Part shown: positions 35,645-45,022 of the stretch, piece after piece
How the letters are laid out: each line of letters starts with the position of its first letter
Numbering within the stretch: position 1 is the first letter of the stretch
NCBI GenBank assembly: GCA_018266845.1
Contig: JAFDZO010000012.1
Span: 62,001 to 126,000 of the forward strand
Direction: 5' to 3'
DNA: 64,000 nt
Source: Bacteroidota bacterium
Lineage (GTDB): Bacteria; Bacteroidota; Ignavibacteria; Tepidaquicellales; Tepidaquicellaceae
The notes under the pieces: generated by a model
What the model was told of the DNA's origin: nothing
Seen by the model: only the letters and a program-made list of their open reading frames with translations
Databases searched by the model: none
Program-made: the position numbers and the translations under genes

Positions 35645-36862
35645 ATGAAAAATTTTTTATTGATAATATCTTTTTTTCTTGTGTTGCAAAATGGTCATTC
35701 ACAATGGATTCAGCAGCAATCCAATGCAGGAAGTAGTTTATTGAATGATATAAGATTTATTAATAAAAAAACGGGATGGTGTGTAGGCGATTCACCCGGA
35801 GTAATATTGAAAACCACGGATGGGGGAGCTAACTGGATACAGCAAAGCAACCCCCTCCCCGATAGAACACTTACTTGTGTATTTCCTGTTGATTCAGAAT
35901 ATGTCTATGCAGCCGGTTATGGTCAGACTGTTTTAAAAACAACAAACGGCGGAACAAACTGGCTTGTTATACAAAGCGGCACAGCTATTTCATATTATAC
36001 TGGACTGTTTTTTGCGAACAGAGATAGAGGGTGGATAGCAGCAAATGATAGAATCCTGTTAACTGCAAATGGCGGTTTTTCTTTTGATACACTAAGAACG
36101 ACTTATGGGGCTTGGGATATTTACTTTAGAAATGAGTTTGAAGGAGTTGCGAGCGCGGGTTTAAAAATTTATTATACTTCAAACGCTGGTGTTTTCTGGG
36201 ATACTTCTGTAACCCAAAGATTTGGTCCTAACTTTAAGTATTTTTCATTTATAAATCAGGATACGGGATTCGTAAGCACTTATTCAGGAGATATTTTCAG
36301 AACAACAAATTTCGGTTTAACTTGGGATAGTATTCCAAAGCCACCGGAGTCTCTTTCAACTATAAGATTTATAAATAACAAAACGGGTTGGACAGGAGGA
36401 GAGTTCGGACATCTTTACAAAACAACCAATGGCGGGATAAACTGGGTATTCCAGAATTTATCCCAGTTTAATTTATTCAGGATAAATCATATACACGCAT
36501 ATAATGACTCATTGTTATGGATGAGCTGTAATATAGGTAAAATACTAAATACAACAAACGGCGGTACAAGCGGCATAATGAACTTAGGAACGGTTGCAAA
36601 ATCATTTTCACTGTATCAGAATTTTCCTAATCCGTTTAATCCTGTTACAGAAATAAGATTTGATTTACAGAAAACAGGTTTTGTTTTTTTGAAAGTATTT
36701 GATATTCTTGGAAAGGAAATTGGAGTATTGATTAACGAAAAAATGATCGCCGGTTCGTATAGTTACAAATTTAACGGTTCAAATCTTTCCAGTGGAACAT
36801 ATTTTTATAGAATAGAATCCAATGAATTTAGAGAGACCAAAAAGATGACACTAATAAAGTAA
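35645..36862 (+). CDS. Secreted YCF48-like propeller protein with T9SS sorting domain
   Basis: 405 residues from ATG at 35645 (a TTG at 35633 lies inside the previous gene). Signal peptide about 1-21. About seven repeats with TTDGGANW/TTNGGTNW/TTNGGINW, the YCF48-type blade motif, then a T9SS domain from about residue 320 (NFPNPFNPVTEIRFDLQ; KVFDILGKEIGVL). The gene starts one base after the end of the split metalloprotease, so the two share a transcript. It looks like a shorter relative of the propeller at 19385-21496. Confidence 0.92.
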   Translation: MKNFLLIISFFLVLQNGHSQWIQQQSNAGSSLLNDIRFINKKTGWCVGDSPGVILKTTDGGANWIQQSNPLPDRTLTCVFPVDSEYVYAAGYGQTVLKTTNGGTNWLVIQSGTAISYYTGLFFANRDRGWIAANDRILLTANGGFSFDTLRTTYGAWDIYFRNEFEGVASAGLKIYYTSNAGVFWDTSVTQRFGPNFKYFSFINQDTGFVSTYSGDIFRTTNFGLTWDSIPKPPESLSTIRFINNKTGWTGGEFGHLYKTTNGGINWVFQNLSQFNLFRINHIHAYNDSLLWMSCNIGKILNTTNGGTSGIMNLGTVAKSFSLYQNFPNPFNPVTEIRFDLQKTGFVFLKVFDILGKEIGVLINEKMIAGSYSYKFNGSNLSSGTYFYRIESNEFRETKKMTLIK

Positions 36863-36886
36863 AATAGGTAAATATTAATTTGTAAC

Positions 36887-36907
36887 GGGGCTAAACGCCC
36901 CTTTTTT
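36887..36907 (+). terminator. Rho-independent terminator after the propeller gene
   Basis: GGGGC (36887-36891) and GCCCC (36897-36901) around TAAAC, then T6. 24 bases after the stop. Confidence 0.75.
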
Positions 36908-37017
36908 GTTAGTACAAAGAAACATCAACGGGATTTAGCAATTTAATTACCGTTATAACAACACATTAATGTTTTGCTGTGTAATTAAAAACATTGATAT
37001 AACAATAATTTAGCTCA

Positions 37018-37041
37018 AAACTTACGAGGGGGCGTAAGTTT
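37018..37041. repeat. Palindrome between converging genes
   Basis: AAACTTACG (37018-37026) and CGTAAGTTT (37033-37041) form a 9-bp perfect stem around AGGGGG. No T tract follows on the plus strand, so it is not an obvious terminator. Confidence 0.45.
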
Positions 37042-37071
37042 CGCCCTATGATTTTATAGCACTTTAGGCAC

Positions 37072-37098
37072 AAAAAAATCCGGGGAATTTCTTCCCCG
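37072..37098 (-). terminator. Rho-independent terminator for the large T9SS protein gene
   Basis: On the minus strand CGGGGAA (37098-37092) and TTCCCCG (37087-37081) enclose GAAA, followed by a T7 run at 37078-37072. 33 bases after the stop at 37131. Confidence 0.85.
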
Positions 37099-37130
37099 AA
37101 CTTACCATTAAAAAAAAATGTAATTTTAGC

Positions 37131-40085
37131 TTATTTTATAAGCATCATTCGTTTCGTATCTGTGAAACCGTTCGCCTCCAGCTTATAGAAGTACATACCA
37201 CTAGCCAAAGCCGAAGCATTAAAGTCATAATTATAATAGCCTGCCGTCATTTCGTGATTTACTATCGAGGCAACTTCTTTTCCGAGTATATCATAGACCT
37301 TCAGGGAGACAAATCCATTTTTGGGAATTGAAAAGCTTATCTTCGTAGCAGGATTGAATGGGTTCGGATAATTCTGCATTAGTTCAAATTTTTCAGGAGC
37401 CATAGTCAATGTAGAGCCTGTTCCGGTCGGTCCACCCGCAGTTATATCGTCTATAAAAGCATCATTTCCGAAAACACTGTATCCGGTAAATCTCACCATG
37501 TTGGTCCCGTTCGGCATTAAGAAAATTTTTGTTGCCCATTGGGCTGCCGTCGGGGTAAACTGAGTTTGCGATGCCGCGGTCGAAAGATTTGAAGAGGAGT
37601 TTACGCCAAGCTGAGGCGAAGTTGTTGCCTTCAGGGTGATTAACAAGTTCCATGTCGTTCCTCCGTTGGTGGAAGTAAAAATTCCTATTGAGTCTGCTGC
37701 CAAAACTCCGCTTGCCAGATAATACGCGTGAGAATAATTAAATCTCAAATAATTGTTCGGTGCAGACGGGAATACGTTGCTTGTAATTGACTGCGTTGTT
37801 CCTGCTGACGCGTTCCACATATTATATCTAGCAGAACCGGTTCCTGTTCCATATCCGCTTACTGCCTGTCTTGTCCAATATTGAGTGCCTGTATATTGTA
37901 ACGTCCACTGGTCAGGCGGGAAAGTAGTTGAAGCAAAATCCTGATTTAATGCCATCAATGGCGAGCGTCTGAATGTAATTGTTCTTACAGGAGCGGTTGA
38001 CTGCAATGAGTCCGATGAGCTGTATGCTCTTATTGCCCATTGCCCCGTAATAGAATCTCCCGCTGCTACACCAAGCCCTGCAATGTAAGCATCAAGCTGT
38101 GCTGATGTAAGCGAGAAAACGGAATCAAGCCCTGAGTTATTTGCAAGCAGTCTCAATGAAACTGGGTCTGAAAGCGTTCCCGTTTTATATACGAATCTAT
38201 ATGTTGAACCTGCGCCGGAGCGAGTCCAGTTAAATGAGATTACATTTGAACCGTTTGCGCTTGTTAAAATTGTTGTCGGTGAAGATGGTGAAGAAAGAGA
38301 GAATGCTGTTAAAGAGATCGCCTGTCTTCTTAATGTAAGCGCTCTTGGTCCGTTTGCTGCTGAGAGTGAATCTACACCTGTTGCAGAAGGATTTTTAAAA
38401 GCCCAAACATTGTATTGACCGACTGCTGAATCTGTTGCGCTTCCGTTGTTTGTAAATCCGGCTGAAGCAAGCATCACATCCAATTCACCTAGTGTCATTG
38501 TAATGCTGTTCGTGTTGTTCGGAATTGTAATTCTTCTTGTCGAGATTGTCGGGTTTCCGAATATCCATTTGTAAGTTGCGCCTGTTGCAGAAGTATCCCA
38601 GCTAAGAGTTACAGGAGTTGTGCTTCCAGGAACGGTTACAATTCTTGAACCTGCTGCCGGATTTTGTAGATTGAATGCGCTTAATGGATATACTGCAGAT
38701 TGTACTTTTACAGTATAAATCTGGGCAGGACCGCTTCTGTTATCCATCCAGAAGGGCCAGATAACATTATTATGAGACGCGATTGCAATATAGTCGCCAT
38801 AGTAACCGGATGCATAACCGGATAAAGGAGCCGGTCTTTGAGCGCGGTCACTAACTCTGATGTTATCCCAGTTTCCTCCTCCATTATTTGAAACAGCAAT
38901 GTAAGTGTTAACAGAGTCATTATTTGCGCAGTCTCTTTGATCATAAAATACTATCGCCAATCTTCCATTTGACTGGTCAAGTGTCATCCACGGGAAGAAC
39001 TGGTTCTTTCCGTTATTTAAAGCATCGTTATTTACTCTTGATTGAGTGCTCCAGGTTGCGCCGCCATTTGATGAATATGCAAAACATATATCAGCGTCAG
39101 AACCTGCCGGAGCAAGATTTCTTTGGGTCCATGTTACATAAATATATCCGTTTCTCGGACCTCCGCTTCTGTCAACTGCCATTGAAGGGAATGAGTTTAC
39201 CCTTATGTTTGTTGTGAGAATATTTCCTCTGATACCTTTTATTGTTAACGGGGTAGTTGGTGCTGACCATGTTACACCACCGTTAGTTGATTTTGTGAAG
39301 CCTATTAAATCTTCTACGTTAGCCGAACCTGTATTCGGACATGCCCAAATACAATAAACAGTTCCGTCAGGACCAACCTGAATATTACATCCCTGTTCGT
39401 AATGGCTTGCAAGCGGTGAACCGATTTGCTGCTGAGCAGAATATGTTGCTCCGCCATTTGTTGAATAAGAAAGAACAGTCGGATTCGGTGAAACAAATTG
39501 TGTCCATACTACATAAATTCTCCCGTAGTAAGGGCTTGATGGATTATCATCAATTGCCATGTGATTCTTATCAAACGAACCCGAAGTGGGAACAGTTATT
39601 CTTCCCTGCCAATTTGCTCCGCCGTTTGATGATCGGTCTGTAACCATAATATTATCAAAGTAATTGAAGAATAAAGTCCCGGTTCTGCCGAAAACAACTG
39701 CAGGGTCTGAAGAAATTGCTACAGAGTTCGGAAGCAAATCTCCTCCAAGCCAGGTAGTTCCCCCGTTAGTTGTAAAGTAATAACCTTGTCCCGGGTCGCT
39801 GTTAGCTCCAACGAAAACGTAGTTTGGATTTTGTGTCCAGATAGTTGCTGAAAGCTCAGTCTGATTTCCGGAAGTAGATAAAATTCTGATGTTAGGGTCA
39901 ACCATATAGGTGCCGTTCACGGTTGTGATTGTTCTTTTTTCGGTATTTACGGGAACGTATCTTTCGGGTTCGACTTTGATTTTGGACGGATCAAAACCTT
40001 CCGGTTTTGCATTCATCCTTTGCTGCGAGTATCCAGCGCTATAAATAAAAAAGGAAGCGAGGATAATTAGTAAGGCGCTTTTCAT
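37131..40085 (-). CDS. Large secreted BNR/sialidase-like propeller protein with T9SS sorting domain
   Basis: 984 residues. Signal peptide about 1-20. The N-terminal half (about 70-470) carries repeated Asp-box motifs ('TNGGTTW', 'SSNGGANW', 'STNGGATY', 'STNGGVTW') of six-bladed sialidase-like propellers. The sialidase catalytic residues could not be identified, so enzymatic activity is doubtful. Two fibronectin/Ig-like segments (about 480-700) and a jelly-roll-like region with TSTNGGTTWN follow, then the T9SS domain (NYPNPFNPATKISFSIP). Likely surface-exposed. It ends at a strong terminator and is transcribed alone. Confidence 0.92.
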   Translation of the reverse strand: MKSALLIILASFFIYSAGYSQQRMNAKPEGFDPSKIKVEPERYVPVNTEKRTITTVNGTYMVDPNIRILSTSGNQTELSATIWTQNPNYVFVGANSDPGQGYYFTTNGGTTWLGGDLLPNSVAISSDPAVVFGRTGTLFFNYFDNIMVTDRSSNGGANWQGRITVPTSGSFDKNHMAIDDNPSSPYYGRIYVVWTQFVSPNPTVLSYSTNGGATYSAQQQIGSPLASHYEQGCNIQVGPDGTVYCIWACPNTGSANVEDLIGFTKSTNGGVTWSAPTTPLTIKGIRGNILTTNIRVNSFPSMAVDRSGGPRNGYIYVTWTQRNLAPAGSDADICFAYSSNGGATWSTQSRVNNDALNNGKNQFFPWMTLDQSNGRLAIVFYDQRDCANNDSVNTYIAVSNNGGGNWDNIRVSDRAQRPAPLSGYASGYYGDYIAIASHNNVIWPFWMDNRSGPAQIYTVKVQSAVYPLSAFNLQNPAAGSRIVTVPGSTTPVTLSWDTSATGATYKWIFGNPTISTRRITIPNNTNSITMTLGELDVMLASAGFTNNGSATDSAVGQYNVWAFKNPSATGVDSLSAANGPRALTLRRQAISLTAFSLSSPSSPTTILTSANGSNVISFNWTRSGAGSTYRFVYKTGTLSDPVSLRLLANNSGLDSVFSLTSAQLDAYIAGLGVAAGDSITGQWAIRAYSSSDSLQSTAPVRTITFRRSPLMALNQDFASTTFPPDQWTLQYTGTQYWTRQAVSGYGTGTGSARYNMWNASAGTTQSITSNVFPSAPNNYLRFNYSHAYYLASGVLAADSIGIFTSTNGGTTWNLLITLKATTSPQLGVNSSSNLSTAASQTQFTPTAAQWATKIFLMPNGTNMVRFTGYSVFGNDAFIDDITAGGPTGTGSTLTMAPEKFELMQNYPNPFNPATKISFSIPKNGFVSLKVYDILGKEVASIVNHEMTAGYYNYDFNASALASGMYFYKLEANGFTDTKRMMLIK

Positions 40086-40184
40086 CTGAGAGGGTTTAGT
40101 TTTTTAATTGCCTACGAAAAGTAACTAATAATTATTTAAACTTAACCTTAAAAAAAGGTCAATACTTCTTGTGGGAGATAATGA

Positions 40185-43100
40185 TTATAACTTCAGAATA
40201 TTTCCAATTTCTTCAAGTCGTTTTTCATCTTCACTTGAGTCTAATCGAATTTCAATTTCCAGTTGGATTTTATTCGAACTAATATTAAATTTTCTTGTTT
40301 TATCGGAAGAAATAGCAGAGATTATTCCGGTAAAATAATTTGATTGAAACACGGGATGCTCTTTGCTTACCGGAAAATAAATCGAAACATTTTTCCCTCT
40401 GATTGTAATTTTTTCTAAACCTATTTCAGTAGCTTTAATCTTTAGTGAAACAATCTTTATTAAATTTTCAACATCGTCTAAATATTCTCCGAACCTGTCC
40501 TTCAGTTCCATTTTAATTGCATCCAATTCTTCATAGGAATTCGTTTCAAATAATCTTCTGTATATGTTCAATCTTTCAGTATCATTTTTCACATAGTCTT
40601 TAGGTATTAAAGCGTTAATATCATTCTCAATAATTGTGCTCTGAGCTTTTGCTGAAATTTTTAGTTTTTCGAAAAGTGTTTCTTTTTTCTTACCCGTTGT
40701 TTCATCATCGCCTTCTTCTCTTTTCTTTCTTTCCTCTTTGAAAAGTTCTTTAAACTCAGTGTCTTTAAGCTCCGCAACTGCTTCATCAATAATTGTAATG
40801 AATAAATCAAATCCCACCTGATTTATAAATCCACTCTGTTCTTTACCGAGAAGATTCCCGACGCCTCTTATTTCCATATCACGCATTGCAAGATTGAATC
40901 CCGAACCTAAGTCTGTCAGCTCTTCAATTGCCTGTAATCTTCTCAAAGCATTTCGTGTAAGCTTTCCGCCCTTGGAAGTTACAAAATAAGCATAAGCCTG
41001 CTGGTCGCTTCTGCCAACTCTTCCTCTAAGCTGATAAAGTTCTGCAAGCCCGTACATGTTTGCATTGTTAATGATGATAGTATTTACGTTCGTAATATCC
41101 AAACCTGATTCAACAATTTTAGTACAGAGAAGAATATTTAACTTCTTTTCTATAAAATTTACAAGTACGTCTTCAAGCTCGTGAGGAGACATCTGTCCGT
41201 GAGCAATTCCGATTTTTGCAGAAGGAATATGAGATTTTATCGTATCGGCGAGCAATGGAAGATTTTGAATTTTATCGTTAACAAAATAAATTTGTCCGCC
41301 GCGGTTCAATTCATTTTTAATTACTTCAGCAACCTTATTCCAGTCGAGCTTAATTATTTCCGTAACAATCGGTTTTCTGTTCTTTGGCGGAGTGTTAATT
41401 ATAGATAAATCTCTCGCGCCCAGTAAAGAAAAATTTAGCGTTCGCGGAATCGGAGTTGCAGTTAACGTTAAAGTATCTACATTCGGCTTTAAAGCTTTTA
41501 TTTTTTCTTTTGCGGCTACGCCGAATCTCTGCTCTTCATCTATAATCATCAGACCTATATCTTTGAATTTTATATCGCTGGATACAAGTCTATGCGTTCC
41601 AATTAATATGTTTATCTTGCCTTCTTCAAGTTTCCGAACAATCTCCTTCTGTTCCTTTTTTGATTTTAATCTTGAGATACACTCTACGTCCACCGCGAAA
41701 GGATGAAGTCTGTCTCTGAAAGTGTTGTAATGCTGAACAGCAAGAATTGTAGTAGGAACAAGAACTGCAACCTGCTTTCCATCCATAACTGCTTTGAAAG
41801 CTGCCCGGACTGCAACTTCTGTTTTTCCGAAACCTACGTCTCCGCATACAAGCCTATCCATAGGATTTTCATTCTGCATATCTTCTTTAACTTCTTCAGT
41901 TGCTCTGTACTGGTCAGGCGTATCTTCATACATAAAGCTGGCTTCAAGCTCTTTCTGCCAGTGAGTATCGGGAGAGAATGCAAATCCTTTTTCTGATTTT
42001 CTTTTTGCATAAAGTAAAATCAAATCACGGGCAATATCTTTTACGCGCTTCTTAGTACGCTGCTTTATCTTATCCCATTCACCTCCTCCAAGCCTTGTAA
42101 TATCCGGTGCAGTTTCTCCTGAACCTGAATACTTTTTTATTAAGTGAATGTAATTAAGATTTACAAAAAGAGTATCGCCGCCTTTGTACGAAAGCTGCAC
42201 AACTTCCTGCGTATTATTGCCTACGTTAATTTTTTTAAGCCCCGAAAAAATTCCTATGCCAAAATCCCTGTGAACAATATAATCACCGAGCTTTATTTCT
42301 TTAAGCTCTTCAAAGGTAATGCCTTTGAACTTAGCTTTCTTTTTTTTGATTACTTTAAAGTAACGCCCAAAGATTTGGTGTTCGGTATAAACAAGTACTT
42401 TTGCATCGGGGAAAATAAATCCTGATTGAAATGATTCGGGAACTGTATCGAACTTATCCTTTAGGTGAAACAAAACTTTATCCTCAGAACCGGATTCAGA
42501 TATTTTATGAATATTTTCATCACGCGAAGAAACGTTTTCGTCATCGAAGTCTTCTATTAAAGATTTTATTCTTTTGCACTGATATTCATCGGAGCATAAA
42601 ATTGATAACTCAAAATCCTGTAACTTGTACTGCGCGAGATTTGAGTGAAGCAAACGTATATTTGAATAAAAATCAGGCTGCGGCTTTGATTCAAAATTGA
42701 CTGAATCAGGATTATCTGAAGAACTTAAAGCAGAAATTGAAACTGAGCTAAACTTTTCCAATTTTTCAAGGTGCGCTGAATCTTTTCCCTCCTGCCTGAT
42801 CACATCTTCTTCGTCAAAGATTATTAATGTGTCATCGGGGAGATAATCGAGAATTGTTTCTTCTTTATACTGCGGCTTATCTGGCTCATATAAATTTTCG
42901 CTTTCGTTTGAAGTAAGATTTATACCGAGCTTAATATTTTCTATTTCTTTAATCGAACGCTGGTTTGTAATATCAAATTCCCTTATTGATTCTATCGTAT
43001 CTCCAAAAAACTCGATTCGTATCGGAGTTTCATAATTTTCAGGAAAAATATCTATTATGCCGCCTCGAACAGAATACTCACCGACTTCCTGCACAAAATC

Positions 43101-43562
43101 ATTCTGATTGTATTGATACTTATTCAGCTTTGAAATTAGTTCTTCAAAACTGAAATCCACATTCTTCTTTAACTCAATCAGCGAATCCTTGAATGTGTCT
43201 TTTGCAATTATTTTTGAAGAAATCTCGGAAATATGAGAGAGTACTATATACTCCTGATTGTCTGTTATATCTGATAGCGTCCTTGAAAAAGCGTCATCGT
43301 TTGTGCTTGCCTTGGTAGAAAAAATGGAAAGCTTTTCTGTATCCATGAATAAATTCAGGTCTTCGTATATTTTATTTATTCTTTCGTTATCATAAGAAAG
43401 CAAAAATATTTTTTTATTTTTCTTTTCGAAAAGATAGGAAATTATAAATGAAGCCAGTGATCCGTTTACACCGGTCAGATGCGCTTTTTTCTCGATGAGA
43501 TTTAGGAGGAATTTGAATTTTTCGGAATTATATAATTTTTCTTTTATGCGGGAAATGTTCAT
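40185..43562 (-). CDS. mfd: Transcription-repair coupling factor Mfd
   Basis: 1125 residues. Removes RNA polymerase stalled at DNA lesions and recruits UvrA. Domain order: UvrB-homology N-terminal part (about 1-320, SVRGGIIDIFPE), RNA-polymerase-interacting domain (about 440-510, GDYIVHRDFGIGIFSGLKK), translocase with Walker A GDVGFGKT at 574-581 and DEEQ at 675-678, TATPIPRTLNFS after it, and the TRG/helicase C-terminal part (VGRSDQQAYAYF). A TRCF C-terminal domain closes the protein. Length is normal. A possible -7 element TAATTTTG lies 17 bases before the ATG (43586-43579). Confidence 0.96.
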   Translation of the reverse strand: MNISRIKEKLYNSEKFKFLLNLIEKKAHLTGVNGSLASFIISYLFEKKNKKIFLLSYDNERINKIYEDLNLFMDTEKLSIFSTKASTNDDAFSRTLSDITDNQEYIVLSHISEISSKIIAKDTFKDSLIELKKNVDFSFEELISKLNKYQYNQNDFVQEVGEYSVRGGIIDIFPENYETPIRIEFFGDTIESIREFDITNQRSIKEIENIKLGINLTSNESENLYEPDKPQYKEETILDYLPDDTLIIFDEEDVIRQEGKDSAHLEKLEKFSSVSISALSSSDNPDSVNFESKPQPDFYSNIRLLHSNLAQYKLQDFELSILCSDEYQCKRIKSLIEDFDDENVSSRDENIHKISESGSEDKVLFHLKDKFDTVPESFQSGFIFPDAKVLVYTEHQIFGRYFKVIKKKKAKFKGITFEELKEIKLGDYIVHRDFGIGIFSGLKKINVGNNTQEVVQLSYKGGDTLFVNLNYIHLIKKYSGSGETAPDITRLGGGEWDKIKQRTKKRVKDIARDLILLYAKRKSEKGFAFSPDTHWQKELEASFMYEDTPDQYRATEEVKEDMQNENPMDRLVCGDVGFGKTEVAVRAAFKAVMDGKQVAVLVPTTILAVQHYNTFRDRLHPFAVDVECISRLKSKKEQKEIVRKLEEGKINILIGTHRLVSSDIKFKDIGLMIIDEEQRFGVAAKEKIKALKPNVDTLTLTATPIPRTLNFSLLGARDLSIINTPPKNRKPIVTEIIKLDWNKVAEVIKNELNRGGQIYFVNDKIQNLPLLADTIKSHIPSAKIGIAHGQMSPHELEDVLVNFIEKKLNILLCTKIVESGLDITNVNTIIINNANMYGLAELYQLRGRVGRSDQQAYAYFVTSKGGKLTRNALRRLQAIEELTDLGSGFNLAMRDMEIRGVGNLLGKEQSGFINQVGFDLFITIIDEAVAELKDTEFKELFKEERKKREEGDDETTGKKKETLFEKLKISAKAQSTIIENDINALIPKDYVKNDTERLNIYRRLFETNSYEELDAIKMELKDRFGEYLDDVENLIKIVSLKIKATEIGLEKITIRGKNVSIYFPVSKEHPVFQSNYFTGIISAISSDKTRKFNISSNKIQLEIEIRLDSSEDEKRLEEIGNILKL

Positions 43563-43642
43563 CTGAAAAGTATAAACACAAAATTACTGCAATAAATTCA
43601 AGATTGAAATTGAAAAAGAAAAGAATTTTATCTTTCCTTAAA

Positions 43643-43671
43643 TTGTTATTGACTAAGAAAGGGGGTATAAT
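43643..43671 (+). promoter_or_regulatory. Sigma70-like promoter for the DUF433 antitoxin gene
   Basis: TTGTTA (43643-43648), 17 bases, TATAAT (43666-43671). This is the classical bacterial form, unlike the TAnnTTTG form seen elsewhere in the window. The start of transcription would be only about five bases before the ATG at 43683. Confidence 0.5.
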
Positions 43672-43682
43672 TAATTTAATTT

Positions 43683-43913
43683 ATGCATGAAAAAATAATA
43701 AATATAGACCCGGAAATACTTAGCGGAACTCCGGTATTTAATGGAACCAGAATACCTGTGAAAATTCTTTTCGATTATGTTAAAGCAGGAGAATCTTTGG
43801 AAGATTTTCTGGAAAATTATCCTTCAATTACCAAAGAACATATGGAGAAAGTTTTGAATCTTGCGGGTAAAATAGTTTCAAGCGGAAAATATGAGTATGA
43901 AGATTCTATTTGA
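43683..43913 (+). CDS. DUF433-family antitoxin
   Basis: 76 residues. The family signature is clear: 'IDPEILSGTPVFNGTRIPV' at about 8-26, then 'LFDYVKAGESLEDFLENYP' and helices ending near 65. DUF433 proteins pair with DUF5615 PIN-like toxins. The next frame, which encodes that partner, starts 17 bases before this stop but is broken. The 12-base leader after a TATAAT is unusually short. Confidence 0.93.
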   Translation: MHEKIINIDPEILSGTPVFNGTRIPVKILFDYVKAGESLEDFLENYPSITKEHMEKVLNLAGKIVSSGKYEYEDSI

Positions 43914-44220
43914 TGAAAATTTCCCTAAATTACTACGAAGGGAGTTAAAAGGATTCACGATTTTTACCGTTGGTGAAATGGGTTAGAACGGAATTAAAAA
44001 TGGTAAACTGCTAAAACTTATAGTTGAAAATGAATTTGATTGTTTTTTTACGCTTGATAAAAATTTAATTCATCAACAAAATTTAAAAGACCTTCAATTA
44101 AAAATTATAATAATAGATTCATTTGATAATACTTACAAAAATCTATTAAAGTTTGTTCCTAGAATTATTCATACACTCAATAACTTTACATTAGAAAAAA
44201 TATATATTATTTCAGAATAA
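43897..44220 (+). pseudogene. DUF5615 PIN-like toxin interrupted by an amber codon
   Basis: Starting from the ATG at 43897, the frame reads MKILFDENFPKLLRREL and continues to TAA at 44218-44220, 107 codons, with a single TAG at codon 30 (43984-43986) in 'VGEMG-stop-NGIKNGKLL'. Intact family members have a Trp here (EMGWxGxxNG), so TGG to TAG is the simple explanation. The rest is intact, including acidic D6 and 'FTLDKN'. The antitoxin gene overlaps it by 17 bases, and rsmA overlaps the other end by 14 bases in the opposite direction. No downstream ATG soon after the stop gives a plausible restart. Confidence 0.85.
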
Positions 44221-45022
44221 GCTCGTTTAAATTTTCTGCCAACGCTATATACTCATCAATTGTAACACTTTCTGCCCTTCTACTGAAATCAAAATTAATT
44301 TTATCAAAACTTATTTTTTTATCTTCAAAAAACTTTTTTAAGGAGTTTCGCATAGTTTTTCTTCTTTGTCCGAAACTGGCTTTAACTAGTTCTTTAAAGA
44401 GGGAATAATTTTTTATATCATGCTTATTACCGTGAAACACAAACTTAACAACAGTTGAATCAACCCGGGGTTTTGGAAAAAAAGCGGTGGGCGGGACATT
44501 AAATAATAATTTTGGTGAAGTGAAAACCTGTGTTTGTATGGCAAGTATTCCGTAATCTTTTGTGTTCGGCTTTGCGTCTAATCTTTTTGCAACTTCTTTC
44601 TGCATCATTAATACTGCCGAATCCATTATACCTGCATTATCAAACAACTTAAATAAAATCTGCGATGTAATATTATAAGGAATGTTGCCGATAATTTTTA
44701 ATTTTTTATTTTTATCGGTGAAACTCTTTAAATCCTTTTCAAAATCAAGTTCTAGAAAATCTTTATGAATAACTTCTATCTTACCTTCAGTCTTTAATTT
44801 TTCAGCAATGCTTTTATCAAGCTCGACGGCAATAAAATTTTTTGTAAGCTCGGATAAGTACTTGGTAAGAGATGATTGCCCCGGACCGATTTCAATCACA
44901 TAATCATCCGCCTGCACATCCAGAGAAGCTACAATTTTTCTTGCAATGTTTTCATCAACTAAAAAATTTTGCCCTAAAAATTTTTTCGGTCTATATTTTT
45001 CAAATTTATCGGAGTTGTTCAT
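44207..45022 (-). CDS. rsmA: 16S rRNA (adenine(1518)-N(6)/adenine(1519)-N(6))-dimethyltransferase RsmA (KsgA)
   Basis: 271 residues. Dimethylates two adenines of the 16S rRNA 3' helix late in ribosome assembly, using SAM. Motif I EIGPGQSSLT at 44-53, motif II VELD at 66-69, and the catalytic NIPYN at 113-117. The C-terminal helical domain carries 'ASFGQRRKTMRNSLKKFF'. The start overlaps the stop of the penicillin acylase gene by four bases, so it is translated from that transcript. Confidence 0.96.
   Translation of the reverse strand: MNNSDKFEKYRPKKFLGQNFLVDENIARKIVASLDVQADDYVIEIGPGQSSLTKYLSELTKNFIAVELDKSIAEKLKTEGKIEVIHKDFLELDFEKDLKSFTDKNKKLKIIGNIPYNITSQILFKLFDNAGIMDSAVLMMQKEVAKRLDAKPNTKDYGILAIQTQVFTSPKLLFNVPPTAFFPKPRVDSTVVKFVFHGNKHDIKNYSLFKELVKASFGQRRKTMRNSLKKFFEDKKISFDKINFDFSRRAESVTIDEYIALAENLNELILK

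Noticed and set aside
33157-44220. Stop-codon recoding as an explanation for the in-frame TAA and TAG
   Set aside because: The two interruptions use different stop codons, and dozens of other genes end normally at TAA, TAG and TGA.
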